Shown here: piece after piece, positions 1 to 8,017 of the stretch
Numbering within the stretch: position 1 is the first letter of the stretch
How the letters are laid out: each line of letters begins with the position of its first letter
DNA from: SIG437 sp045648985
Lineage (GTDB): Bacteria; Bacillota; Clostridia; UBA1381; UBA9506
DNA length: 28,685 bases
NCBI GenBank assembly: GCA_045648985.1
Contig: JAZROZ010000005.1
Location: forward strand, 1-28,685
Direction: 5' to 3'
The notes under the pieces: generated by a model
Told to the model about the DNA's origin: nothing
Seen by the model: only the letters and a program-made list of their open reading frames with translations
The model's database searches: none
Position numbers and translations under genes: made by a program

Positions 1-576
1 TGAGTGAATCATCATTCCGTCTCCTGCATAAATGCCTACATGGTGGACATAGCTATTTCCTGGACGTTTAAACATAACAATATCACCGGGAATTAGGTCT
101 GCCTTATCTACAGGAGTACCATTTGCAAGCATACTGTCTGCAGTTCTGTTTAAATTATATCCAAGTTGTTTATAAACATAATAAACAAGGCCAGAACAGT
201 CAAAACCTGACGGACTTGTTCCGCCATAGCGGTAGGGAGTGCCAAGATATTTCTTAGCAATTTCCAAAGCTTTGTCGCCTACTGTTTCCAAAGAAAAGTT
301 TTCAACGTATGCAGCATAGATATACGCATATGTAGTAGGGCTTGTACCGATTTTATACCATTCGCCGTTTCGCTCAAAAACATCAACTAATACGTCTTTA
401 TTTACAAGACTTTCAACTGCAGCATCAAGGCTCGGTGCAGTTCTTACGTTCACACTGTTTTCTGTTACCTTACCAACAAAAGGGAACTTTTCAGCACTTA
501 CTGTCATTACAAGGCACGAGAAAACTAATATAAAAACTAACAGAAATGAGATTCCTGTTTTTCTTTTGAAACTCAT
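1..576 (-). CDS. Secreted SH3-NlpC/P60 cell-wall endopeptidase (3' end cut off by window)
   Basis: The first 192 codons of a minus-strand gene; the C-terminus lies outside the window. Residues 1-28 form a signal peptide: basic start, a hydrophobic run, then VSA as a likely signal peptidase I site. Residues about 33-92 resemble a bacterial SH3 domain (ENSVNVRTAPS, then NGEWYKI). From about residue 100 follows an NlpC/P60 domain with YLGTPYRYGG, the catalytic-Cys motif DCSGLVYYVYKQLG and the His motif HHVGIYAGDG, so both visible catalytic elements are intact. Members of this family cut peptide bonds in peptidoglycan stems, usually between D-Glu and the diamino acid, outside the cell. The ATG at 576 has a GGAGG 10 bases upstream and a consensus promoter at 623-651. 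It stands alone, divergent from rhaB. The family call is firm; the exact substrate is unknown. Confidence 0.93.
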   Translation of the reverse strand, partial: MSFKRKTGISFLLVFILVFSCLVMTVSAEKFPFVGKVTENSVNVRTAPSLDAAVESLVNKDVLVDVFERNGEWYKIGTSPTTYAYIYAAYVENFSLETVGDKALEIAKKYLGTPYRYGGTSPSGFDCSGLVYYVYKQLGYNLNRTADSMLANGTPVDKADLIPGDIVMFKRPGNSYVHHVGIYAGDGMMIHS

Positions 577-600
577 GAAAAGAGTACCTCCAATAAATCT

Positions 601-689
601 ATTACGAAGTTGTTACAAATATATTATATAGATTTAAAACAATTTTGTCAACCTTTTTTTGAAATTTCTTAATATTTTTGTAACAACTT
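601..689 (-). promoter_or_regulatory. Inverted repeat flanking the promoter; two WalR-like boxes
   Basis: AAGTTGTTACAAA at 607-619 recurs as its exact reverse complement at 677-689, with the NlpC/P60 promoter between the copies. Read on the minus strand, each copy starts a near match to the WalR (YycF) box TGTWAH-N5-TGTWAH. These are TGTTAC-AAAAA-TATTAA (669-685, upstream of the -35) and TGTAAC-AACTT-CGTAAT (601-617, over the expected transcription start). Each matches 11 of 12 defined positions. WalRK controls peptidoglycan hydrolases in low-GC Gram-positives, which fits the gene, but the region is AT-rich and the assignment is inference. Confidence 0.4.
623..651 (-). promoter_or_regulatory. 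Sigma-A type promoter of the NlpC/P60 gene
   Basis: On the minus strand TTGACA (646-651) is followed by a 17-base spacer and TATAAT (623-628), a full match to the vegetative consensus. It lies about 47 bases before the NlpC/P60 start codon. Perfect 13-base inverted repeats (607-619 and 677-689) flank it. Confidence 0.85.
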
Positions 690-733
690 AAAAATATTTA
701 GCCGAATAATGTTTCGTAAATGGGATAAAATAC

Positions 734-761
734 TTGAAATATTTACTTAATATGATATAAT
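734..761 (+). promoter_or_regulatory. Probable promoter of rhaB
   Basis: TTGAAA (734-739), a 16-base spacer and TATAAT (756-761) lie about 58 bases before the rhaB start. No convincing CcpA (cre) site was seen by eye. Confidence 0.6.
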
Positions 762-819
762 TATATATAGGTTAATTTTGGTGATGAAATAATTAGAAAA
801 ACATAAAGGAGAATGACTT

Positions 820-2298
820 ATGGCAAGTATCAATAAAGTTTTAGCTTTTGACTTTGGTGCATCAAGCGGCAGAGCACTTCTTTTTACTTATGACGGTACA
901 AAACTTGAAATTGAGGAAATGCACAGATTTTCAAATGACCCTGTTATGACTGGAAAGAGCTTTCATTGGGATATTTTAAGACTTTTCCATGAAATTAAGC
1001 AGGGAATTTTAAAAACAATAAACGCAGGTCATAACGATATTTTATCTATCGGTATAGACACATGGGGTGTTGACTTTGGTCTTTTTGATGAAAACGGTGA
1101 AATGATTGGAAATCCTTATCACTACCGCGATGAAAGAACAAACGGAATGATAGAAAAGGCCGATGAGCTTGTTGGAAAAAGATATATATTTGACAGAACG
1201 GGTCTTGAATTCAATTTCTTTAACTCGTTATTTCAGCTGATGGCGGCAAAAGATACACCGCAGATGAAAATTGCTAAAAAGGCTTTGTTTATTCCCGATA
1301 TATTCAACTATCTGTTGACAGGAGTTATGAAAAACGAATACACAGAAGCATCAACCTCACAGCTTCTAGATGCTAAGAAAAAAACATGGGATAAGGAACT
1401 TATGGAAAAATTGGGTATACCTGATATTTTCTGTGACATAATAAAACCGGGAGAGGTTGTAGGATATTTAACAGATGAGCTTTGTGAAGAATTAGGTTGT
1501 CCAAAAGTTCCTGTTGTTGCAGTAGCTTCACACGATACGGCATCTGCTATTGCGAGCCTTCCTGTAACAGAGGATTATAATTATGCTTATATAAGCACAG
1601 GCACATGGGCACTTATGGGAACAGAAAGTAACGAGGCTAATATTAACGACGTTACATTTAAATATGCTTTTACCAATGAAGGCGGTGTTTCTGATAAATA
1701 TTGCTTCCTTAAAAACTTAATGGGTTTATGGATTGTTCAGGAGAGCAGACGTCAATGGGAAAGAGAGGGAAATCTTCTTTCATTTGATGAGCTTGAAAAA
1801 GCTGCAACAGCATCTAAGCCTCATATGTCATTTATAGACACCGATTGTCAGGATTTTGTAGCTCCTGGAAATATGCCAAAAAGAATTCGCAAATTCTGTT
1901 CCCAAACGGGTCAGCCTGAGCCGCAGACACAAGGTGAGATTGTAAGATGTATTATGGAGAGCTTAGCTTTCAAATTCAGATTGGTTATTGAAGCATTAGA
2001 GGATATTCAGCAGGAAAAAATCGAAGCTATTCATATGCTTGGTGGCGGAATCAAAGATAAGATGTTCTGTACATTTGTAGCAAATGCAACAAAGAGAAAG
2101 GTTGTAGCAGGTCCTGTTGAAGCAACAGGAACAGGTAATGCTTTGATTCAGTTTATGGCACTTGGTAAGATTGATAGCTTAAAAGACGGAAGAACAGCTG
2201 TTAAAAATTCATTCCCAATCAGCATTTATGAGCCAGATGGGGATGCTTCATGGGATGAAGCATATGAAGAATTTAAAAAATATGCAAAATTAAAATAA
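820..2298 (+). CDS. rhaB: Rhamnulokinase (FGGY carbohydrate kinase)
   Basis: Cytosolic ATP-dependent kinase that phosphorylates L-rhamnulose (related enzymes also take L-fuculose) at O1, the second step after the isomerase. The 492 residues are full FGGY length. Residues 9-20 (AFDFGASSGRAL) form the N-terminal phosphate-binding loop. SIGIDTWGVDFGLF (76-89) and NPYHYRDERT (98-107) are typical of the RhaB subgroup. ASHDTAS (236-242) carries the catalytic-base Asp239, STGTW (259-263) is the second nucleotide loop and MLGGGIKD is the adenosine motif near the C-terminus. The ATG at 820 follows AAAGGAGAATGACTT. It is the first gene of a catabolic set with the class II aldolase and fucO, though a terminator-like hairpin lies after it. 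No rhamnose or fucose isomerase is present in the window, so which sugar is the true substrate is open. Confidence 0.93.
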   Translation: MASINKVLAFDFGASSGRALLFTYDGTKLEIEEMHRFSNDPVMTGKSFHWDILRLFHEIKQGILKTINAGHNDILSIGIDTWGVDFGLFDENGEMIGNPYHYRDERTNGMIEKADELVGKRYIFDRTGLEFNFFNSLFQLMAAKDTPQMKIAKKALFIPDIFNYLLTGVMKNEYTEASTSQLLDAKKKTWDKELMEKLGIPDIFCDIIKPGEVVGYLTDELCEELGCPKVPVVAVASHDTASAIASLPVTEDYNYAYISTGTWALMGTESNEANINDVTFKYAFTNEGGVSDKYCFLKNLMGLWIVQESRRQWEREGNLLSFDELEKAATASKPHMSFIDTDCQDFVAPGNMPKRIRKFCSQTGQPEPQTQGEIVRCIMESLAFKFRLVIEALEDIQQEKIEAIHMLGGGIKDKMFCTFVANATKRKVVAGPVEATGTGNALIQFMALGKIDSLKDGRTAVKNSFPISIYEPDGDASWDEAYEEFKKYAKLK

Positions 2299-2355
2299 AA
2301 TTAAATATCAAACATAAGTGACAGCAGAATACTTTGTTTCGGTTTGACATCTTAG

Positions 2356-2397
2356 AGAGACATAAGAGAGATTTATTTCTTGTGTCTCTATTTTTTT
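2356..2397 (+). terminator. Rho-independent terminator after rhaB
   Basis: AGAGACATAAGA (2356-2367) pairs with TCTTGTGTCTCT (2378-2389) over 12 base pairs with one G-T pair and a 10-base loop. Seven T follow (2391-2397). It sits inside the otherwise continuous rhaB-aldolase-fucO set, so it may lower expression of the two downstream genes or act as an attenuator. Confidence 0.75.
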
Positions 2398-2432
2398 AAT
2401 ATATTTATAAAAGAAAAGAAAGGAAAGATTTC

Positions 2433-3731
2433 ATGAATTTTGAAATGATGCATCCTGCTGAGCAGATTGTTATGATTATGAACAGAATTTACAGATATCA
2501 GATGACAACAACATCAGGCGGTAATCTTTCGGTTATGGATGATAGTGGCGACATATGGATAACACCAAGCGGTGTTGATAAGGGGAGTCTGACCGAAAGT
2601 GACATTATGAGGGTAAAGCCTGATGGTGAGATTATAGGCAGACACAAGCCTTCTATGGAGCTTCCTTTTCATAGTGCTCTTTTAAAAAGTAGACCGCAAA
2701 TAAAAGCTATACTTCACGCACATCCGCCTGCACTTGTTGGCTTTAGCATTGTAAGGCAAAATCCTAAAACTGATATTACGACGGAGTTATATAGGCTATA
2801 TGAACGCGGCGGAATAAAAATGGCAAAATATGAGATTCCGGGAAGTGAGCTTTTAGGTGACAGAATTTTAGAGGCATTTGAAGATGATGTAAACACAGTT
2901 ATGCTCGAAAATCACGGAGTTTTAATCGCGGCAGAAAACATTTTTGAGGCCTTTAAAATTTTTGAAACTTTAGAGTTTGGCGCAAGACTTGAAATAAATG
3001 CTAAAACCTTAGGAAAACCACAATCTCTAAGCGAAAGTGACTATGAGGTTGCACAAAACACTCAGGTTCCTCCCGAGCTTGGCGACTATGATGACCACAT
3101 ACCGTCAAGTTATGAAAAACAGGAGCGAAAAAAGATGTGTGATATGGTGCGCAGGGCATATCAGCAGAGACTTTTCAGCTCGACTCAAGGGACATATTCA
3201 AGAAGAATTGATGATGAAACCTTTATCATAACTCCGTTTGACAAGGACAGAATGTACCTTGAGCCTGATGATATTGTTGCTATTAAAAACGGTCGCCATG
3301 AAAAAGGGAAAGAACCGAGCCGCAGTGTTCAGTTGCATATGGAAATTTATAAAAGACATCCCAACATCAATTCAGTTGTAGTTGCATACCCGCCAAACGT
3401 TATGGCATTTGCAATAACGGGAGCGGAGTTTGATTCAAGGATAATTCCCGAAAGCTACATTATGCTTCGTGATATTCCAAGAATTAATTTTGACAAGGCA
3501 TATTCTGAGCCTTGTTCAGTGGCGAATACTATTGGTGAAAGCACACCTGTTGTTATGGTGAACAATAGTTGTCTTATAACGACGGGTGACAGTATGCTTC
3601 AGGCTTTTGACCGCCTGGAAGTTGCAGAATTTTCAGCAAAAGCATTGATTTTTACCGAAAGACTTGGAAAAATTGTGAGAATTAATGAAAAACAGGTTGA
3701 AGAAATAAACAAATCCTTTAATCTGAATTAA
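2433..3731 (+). CDS. Tandem-domain class II (zinc) aldolase, rhamnulose/fuculose-1-phosphate aldolase type
   Basis: Predicted to split a 6-deoxy-ketohexose 1-phosphate (rhamnulose-1-P or fuculose-1-P) into DHAP and L-lactaldehyde. The 432 residues are two class II aldolase/adducin folds in a row, while classical FucA and RhaD have one. Domain 1 (about 5-205) keeps the whole metal site: Glu76 in SMELPFH, His95 and His97 in LHAHPP, and His161 in ENHGVLI. Domain 2 (about 230-425) keeps the fold pattern (ITPSG-like ITPFD, SVVVAYPPNV, MVNNSCLITTG). By alignment, however, the four ligands are replaced by Ser298, Val317, Tyr319 and Ser379, so it should not bind zinc. The start follows AAAGGAAAGATTTC. 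The aldolase role rests on the intact first domain and on rhaB and fucO on either side; the exact sugar is not determined. Confidence 0.82.
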   Translation: MNFEMMHPAEQIVMIMNRIYRYQMTTTSGGNLSVMDDSGDIWITPSGVDKGSLTESDIMRVKPDGEIIGRHKPSMELPFHSALLKSRPQIKAILHAHPPALVGFSIVRQNPKTDITTELYRLYERGGIKMAKYEIPGSELLGDRILEAFEDDVNTVMLENHGVLIAAENIFEAFKIFETLEFGARLEINAKTLGKPQSLSESDYEVAQNTQVPPELGDYDDHIPSSYEKQERKKMCDMVRRAYQQRLFSSTQGTYSRRIDDETFIITPFDKDRMYLEPDDIVAIKNGRHEKGKEPSRSVQLHMEIYKRHPNINSVVVAYPPNVMAFAITGAEFDSRIIPESYIMLRDIPRINFDKAYSEPCSVANTIGESTPVVMVNNSCLITTGDSMLQAFDRLEVAEFSAKALIFTERLGKIVRINEKQVEEINKSFNLN

Positions 3732-3746
3732 AAATGAGGTGTAAAT

Positions 3747-4898
3747 ATGGTAAACAGAATGATTTTAAACGAAACATCGTATTTTGGTGGTGGTTCAAGA
3801 AAGGTCATAGTAGATGAAGTTAAAAAAAGAGGCTTTAAAAAAGCTCTTTTGGTGACAGATAAAGATTTAATGAAGTTTGGTGTAGCAACAAAGGTGATTG
3901 ACGTTTTAAAAGAAGCGGGACTTAGCTATGAAGTGTATGATGACATAAAACAAAATCCTACGATTAAAAATGTGCAGGATGGAGTAGAAGCATTTAAAAA
4001 GGCCGGTGCAGATTATATCATATCAGTCGGCGGCGGCTCTGCGATAGATACTGCAAAAGGGATAGGAATTATAATAAATAATCCTGAGTTTTCCGATGTT
4101 GTTTCTTTAGAGGGTGTAGCAGATACGAAAAAGAAGTCAGTGCCGCACATAGCAGTAGCAACAACGGCAGGCACAGCCGCAGAAGTCACAATTAACTACG
4201 TTATAACAGATGTTGAAAATAAACGTAAATTCGTATGCGTTGACCCTAATGATATTCCTGTTATAGCAATAATCGACCCTGAGCTTATGGCCAGTATGCC
4301 AAAAGGGTTAGCAGCGGCAACGGGAATGGATGCACTCACTCACGCTATCGAGGGATATATCACAAAAGGAGCATGGGAGCTTACTGATACTTTGACACTC
4401 AAATCTATTGAAATGATAGCTAAAAACTTAAAAGCTGCAGTAGAGGGAGATATGGACGCTAAATCCAATATGGGTATAGCGCAGTATGTTGCAGGCATGG
4501 CATTTTCTAACGTAGGACTTGGTATAGTTCACTCTATGGCGCATCCCTTGGGAGCATTTTATGATACACCTCACGGTGTTGCAAACGCACTTTTGCTTCC
4601 TTATGTTATGGAATATAACGAGGAAGCAACGGGTGATAAATATATGCATATTGCTAAGGCTTTCGGTGTGGATAATGCGTGCAGTATGCAACCGCAAGAA
4701 TACAGAAAGGCAGCGGTTGAAGCAGTTAAAAAGCTTGCCTGCAGCATTGGAATACCGCAGAAATTGTCTGAAATTGGTGTGAAAGAAGAAGATTTGAAAG
4801 AACTTTCAAAAGCAGCTTTTAAGGATGTTTGTACAGGCGGTAATCCAAAGGAAACAAATGAAGAAGAGATTTTAGAAATATATAAGAAAGCATATTGA
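3747..4898 (+). CDS. fucO: Lactaldehyde reductase (L-1,2-propanediol oxidoreductase), iron-dependent
   Basis: Group III iron-dependent alcohol dehydrogenase that reduces L-lactaldehyde to (S)-1,2-propanediol with NADH, disposing of the electrons from fermentation of fucose or rhamnose. The 383 residues match E. coli FucO closely from the start (NRMILNET) through GGGSAIDTAKGIGI (95-108, nucleotide binding) and TTAGTAAEVTINYVITD. The iron ligands can be read as Asp195 and His199 in GMDALTHAIEGY, His262 in HSMAHPLGAFY and His276 in TPHGVANA. The C-terminus DVCTGGNP is also FucO-like. The gene follows the aldolase by 15 bases with GAGGTG as its ribosome binding site, so the two are co-transcribed. 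A strong terminator follows. Confidence 0.93.
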   Translation: MVNRMILNETSYFGGGSRKVIVDEVKKRGFKKALLVTDKDLMKFGVATKVIDVLKEAGLSYEVYDDIKQNPTIKNVQDGVEAFKKAGADYIISVGGGSAIDTAKGIGIIINNPEFSDVVSLEGVADTKKKSVPHIAVATTAGTAAEVTINYVITDVENKRKFVCVDPNDIPVIAIIDPELMASMPKGLAAATGMDALTHAIEGYITKGAWELTDTLTLKSIEMIAKNLKAAVEGDMDAKSNMGIAQYVAGMAFSNVGLGIVHSMAHPLGAFYDTPHGVANALLLPYVMEYNEEATGDKYMHIAKAFGVDNACSMQPQEYRKAAVEAVKKLACSIGIPQKLSEIGVKEEDLKELSKAAFKDVCTGGNPKETNEEEILEIYKKAY

Positions 4899-4905
4899 TA
4901 AAAAC

Positions 4906-4934
4906 GAGTAGCTCTTAAGAGCTACTCTTTTTTT
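4906..4934. terminator. Bidirectional rho-independent terminator between fucO and the GT-C gene
   Basis: A perfect 22-base palindrome (4906-4927, arms GAGTAGCTCTT and AAGAGCTACTC) is followed by seven T on the plus strand. On the minus strand it is followed by GTTTTTA. It serves the convergent genes fucO (+) and the GT-C-like gene (-). Confidence 0.9.
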
Positions 4935-4937
4935 ATC

Positions 4938-6953
4938 TTAATTCCAGAAAGTTGTTAAATATTTTACCTTATAATAAAGGTCAGGATTGCACTGTCTGAT
5001 GCCTTCGCCCGTTTCTGTAAAAATTAAAAGCAGGTTATGAGAAAGAGTTATTGCAAAACATATGACCAGAAGAGTTCTTAAAATCTTTTTTGCTCCACCT
5101 GTTTCTTGTCCTTTGTATATAGCAGCAAAAGCGATAGCTGCGCCGAAGTAAAGAAACAGTCCAAAGTCGGCTGTGTATCTTGTTAAAATACCTGCCATCT
5201 GTGTGTCTGCAAATGTTATAATTAATGTAAAGGCGAGACACATTAAAGAAGCAATAAGATGCTTTTTATCCTCAAAGTATTTTCTTGACCAAACTGACAA
5301 CACGCAAAACCACACAAAAGGATTTGTAAGTAAATATCCGCCAAACATTTCCTCTGTTATAGTTGTGCCCTGATATGCAGTATAAACGGTTGATGGATAA
5401 AGAAACGGGAATCGTGCTATAATGTTGGGCGGTTGCAGTAAATATGAAAACCAACCCAGGATTGTTCTGTCACCTTTTATTCCACGTAGCGTCATATCGT
5501 TCATTGTCAGGTTATAATTTGCACCGAAGTCAAACGGTGAACCAAATCGCGCAAAATTATAATACATCAAAAATGCGGCGACAATAACGTATGGAACTAT
5601 TACTGATAGTGTCTCTTTTTTTGAATTTAACGAAAGTATTTTTTTCTCTTTGAAGCTTTCGTAAAATATTATAAATATAAAGAAGCTTCCCAAAATAAAT
5701 TGCGGACGGGAGCCTGCAACGAGCGCCATAAACAGTGAGCCAAAAAACAGCCATACAGAGTTTAGTTTTTCTGTATTTATTGCTCTTAACCAGAAATAAA
5801 GACCAAATAAGGTGAGCATAATCGCAGTAGCTATAGGGACAAAGTAAAAGTCAGGACGCTTTGCACTGAGCCAAATTCCTCCGCCCGTTATCATTAACTG
5901 GCACAAAAGCAGATAAACCGCGTATGGTGTGTCAGGATATTTTTTCTTTAAAATTTCCTTTAAAAGTAGCATGATGCCTAAAACGGATAATGCCGAATTG
6001 ATAAATATCACAACGTAGGTAGGCATATGAAGGCCTGTTATCAAGTAACATGGTAAATAGTATAAAAGGCAAGGAACAACGCCGAAATATACATAGTATT
6101 TACCCTCAAAAAATGCTTGGTCCCATACGTAGGTTCCCCACGTTCTCTGGGAAGGATCGTAAGGATTTTCTAATTGTAAAAGATTTGGATTCACATTTGT
6201 ATCTAAATGGAACTGGCCTTTTAAAAGACTTTCAGCTAAGGAATGATATTGCTTATGTTGTTGCCATTGAGGGTCTTTAAATGTAGGGTTTATATTTACA
6301 AGTATCAGGATTATTAAAATATTTATCAATGCGAAAGTAAAAAAAGCAGAAGATTTTTGCTTTTTATTAAGTTCTAATCCGTAAACAGTGGATGAAGGAC
6401 GGATTGTATAAAAGATTGACAGGATAAGCCATACAAAAAGTAATCTTGAAAAAGAAAAAGTCATCGGCACTTTTTCATTAAGACCTATTGAGTTTACGGA
6501 AACTGTGCGTCCGTCTGTGTTCTTAACATCAACTTTAATTGCTTTTGCTTTTCCTGCTAAGTTTAGTCTTATAAATTTGGTTGATTTGATATTTCTTACC
6601 AGTTCTTTTTCGGGAAATGATGAGAATTTGGAATTTCCTTCATCAATAGCGGAAATAGTAATCGGTAAAACATCAACCCCTTCAGCTGTAATATCAAGTT
6701 TAATATTTTTTATATTTTTGTTAATGTTTTCAATGTTAAACGAGAAATTACCATTAGCAGTAACAGTAACGTTTGCATTATTGCTGTAAACAGAACCATC
6801 GCTGTATTTAACGTCAAATTCAGGAATTCTTTTGTTAAAAACAGATTCTATACTCCTGAAATTAAAGAAAAAGCATTCAAGTATCAGCGAAACAAGCAAG
6901 AAAATGCCAAGTGCTCTAAAAAAACTCTTTTTTGAATATATGTTATTTTTCAC
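4938..6953 (-). CDS. Polytopic GT-C-like membrane glycosyltransferase with an extracellular beta-rich N-terminal domain
   Basis: A 671-residue membrane protein. A transmembrane helix at about 13-30 is followed by some 135 hydrophilic residues rich in short V/I/N strands (about 35-165), probably an extracytoplasmic beta domain. About ten to twelve further helices run from residue 170 to the end. KQYHSLAESLLKGQFHL, just after the second transmembrane block, and the overall plan resemble lipid-linked-sugar-using GT-C enzymes, but I do not recognise a named family. The start codon is GTG at 6953, three bases after the stop of the GT2 gene, with AAGGAG inside the end of that gene as ribosome binding site. 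The two are translationally coupled, so the GT2 enzyme probably makes the polyprenyl-phosphate sugar that this protein transfers outside the membrane. The function is inferred. Confidence 0.6.
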   Translation of the reverse strand: MKNNIYSKKSFFRALGIFLLVSLILECFFFNFRSIESVFNKRIPEFDVKYSDGSVYSNNANVTVTANGNFSFNIENINKNIKNIKLDITAEGVDVLPITISAIDEGNSKFSSFPEKELVRNIKSTKFIRLNLAGKAKAIKVDVKNTDGRTVSVNSIGLNEKVPMTFSFSRLLFVWLILSIFYTIRPSSTVYGLELNKKQKSSAFFTFALINILIILILVNINPTFKDPQWQQHKQYHSLAESLLKGQFHLDTNVNPNLLQLENPYDPSQRTWGTYVWDQAFFEGKYYVYFGVVPCLLYYLPCYLITGLHMPTYVVIFINSALSVLGIMLLLKEILKKKYPDTPYAVYLLLCQLMITGGGIWLSAKRPDFYFVPIATAIMLTLFGLYFWLRAINTEKLNSVWLFFGSLFMALVAGSRPQFILGSFFIFIIFYESFKEKKILSLNSKKETLSVIVPYVIVAAFLMYYNFARFGSPFDFGANYNLTMNDMTLRGIKGDRTILGWFSYLLQPPNIIARFPFLYPSTVYTAYQGTTITEEMFGGYLLTNPFVWFCVLSVWSRKYFEDKKHLIASLMCLAFTLIITFADTQMAGILTRYTADFGLFLYFGAAIAFAAIYKGQETGGAKKILRTLLVICFAITLSHNLLLIFTETGEGIRQCNPDLYYKVKYLTTFWN

Positions 6954-6956
6954 AGT

Positions 6957-7901
6957 TTATAAGCTCCTTTTTAATTTGTTAAACTTGTATTCGGCATCTA
7001 TAAGCCGCATCTCAAAATCCTGTTTGCTTTTTTGCTTTATTGTCGAAAGAATCAGTCCCGAAAAGAATGAGATAATTGCCGCAAGCACTGCAAAGCCGCA
7101 AACTATGAGAGTTGGGAAATTCGGCACGTTGCCATATTTTACAAAATGAATTAAAACAGGGACAAAGAAAATTGTCGCAAGCAACACCAAAAAAGCCGAA
7201 ATTATTGTAAAGAATGACAGCGGTTTATAGTTTTTATAAAGCTTGACAATAGTCTTTAAAACCTTAAATCCGTCAGAATATGTATTGAGCTTAGATTCGC
7301 TGCCTTCAGGACGGTCGCGATATGTTGTAACAACGTTTTCAACGTGCATATTTTTATCAACTGCGTGGATTGTCATTTCAGTTTCAATCTCAAAGCCCTT
7401 GCAAAGCACAGGGAATGTTTTAACAAAACGATAGCTAAATGCGCGGTAGCCCGTCATAACATCCTTTATGTTAGATTTAAAAAGCATATTTATAGATTTA
7501 CGCACTAATGTGTTTCCGAAGTTATGGAAAGGTCTTTTGTTTTCCGTAAAATATGTAGATGAAAGTCTGTCACCTACTGCCATATCTGCACCATATGTAA
7601 GAACTTTATCAGCAAGCTCGCGTGCATATTCAGCAGGGTACGTGTCGTCGCCATCCGCCATAATATAGCACTCAGCCTCGATTTCTCTGAACATTCTGCG
7701 TATGACGTTTCCTTTTCCCTGCATATGCTCATATCTTACAACGGCACCTGCATTTTTGGCAATTTCGTCAGTTCCATCTGTTGAGTTGTTGTCATAAACA
7801 TAAATAGTCGCCTCGGGAAGCTCACGTTTGTAATCTGCGACAACTTTAGCAATAGTTTTACTTTCGTTATAACAAGGAATAAGTACGGCTATTTTATCCA
7901 T
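6957..7901 (-). CDS. GT2 family glycosyltransferase, polyprenyl-phosphate sugar synthase type
   Basis: A 314-residue GT-A enzyme of the DPM1/GtrB type. It begins IAVLIPCYNESKTI (residues 4-17), with the DXD-like metal site in MADGDDTYP and the acceptor-side MTGYRAFS. The catalytic domain (about 1-225) is followed by two membrane helices (about 230-285, from SFFTIISAFLVLLA) and a charged C-terminal tail. Such enzymes move a hexose from a nucleotide sugar to undecaprenyl phosphate on the cytoplasmic face. The ATG at 7901 has GGAGAA upstream and a promoter at 7940-7968. It forms a two-gene unit with the GT-C-like gene. The substrate sugar cannot be read from the sequence, and a link to the fucose polymer of the distant operon is only possible. 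Confidence 0.82.
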   Translation of the reverse strand: MDKIAVLIPCYNESKTIAKVVADYKRELPEATIYVYDNNSTDGTDEIAKNAGAVVRYEHMQGKGNVIRRMFREIEAECYIMADGDDTYPAEYARELADKVLTYGADMAVGDRLSSTYFTENKRPFHNFGNTLVRKSINMLFKSNIKDVMTGYRAFSYRFVKTFPVLCKGFEIETEMTIHAVDKNMHVENVVTTYRDRPEGSESKLNTYSDGFKVLKTIVKLYKNYKPLSFFTIISAFLVLLATIFFVPVLIHFVKYGNVPNFPTLIVCGFAVLAAIISFFSGLILSTIKQKSKQDFEMRLIDAEYKFNKLKRSL

Positions 7902-7939
7902 AATTAATTCTCCATTCTTTTTTTACTCCACATATGCCA

Positions 7940-7968
7940 ATTATAGCACAAAATATAAACAGATGCAA
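7940..7968 (-). promoter_or_regulatory. Extended -10 promoter of the GT2/GT-C pair
   Basis: On the minus strand TGC-TATAAT (-10 at 7940-7945) is an extended -10, with a weak -35 TTGCAT (7963-7968) at 17 bases. It lies just downstream of the terminator of the cysteine synthase gene. Confidence 0.55.
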
Positions 7969-7969
7969 C

Positions 7970-8010
7970 AAAAAAGGATATAAAATAACAATAAAATATT
8001 TTATATCCTT
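7970..8010 (-). terminator. Rho-independent terminator of the cysteine synthase gene
   Basis: AAGGATATAAAATA (7974-7987) and TATTTTATATCCTT (7997-8010) form a perfect 14-base-pair stem with a 9-base loop. Read on the minus strand it ends in a run of six T (7970-7975). It directly follows the stop of the cysteine synthase gene. Confidence 0.82.
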
Positions 8011-8017
8011 ATCATAT

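Noticed and set aside
4667..4675. Perfect DnaA box (TGTGGATAA) inside fucO
   Set aside because: Single isolated match inside a coding sequence with no AT-rich element or second box nearby; one chance match in a window of this size is plausible.
6505..6789. 94-residue hydrophobic frame opposite the GT-C gene
   Set aside because: Antisense to a membrane-protein gene, which often gives hydrophobic shadow frames; no initiation signal.
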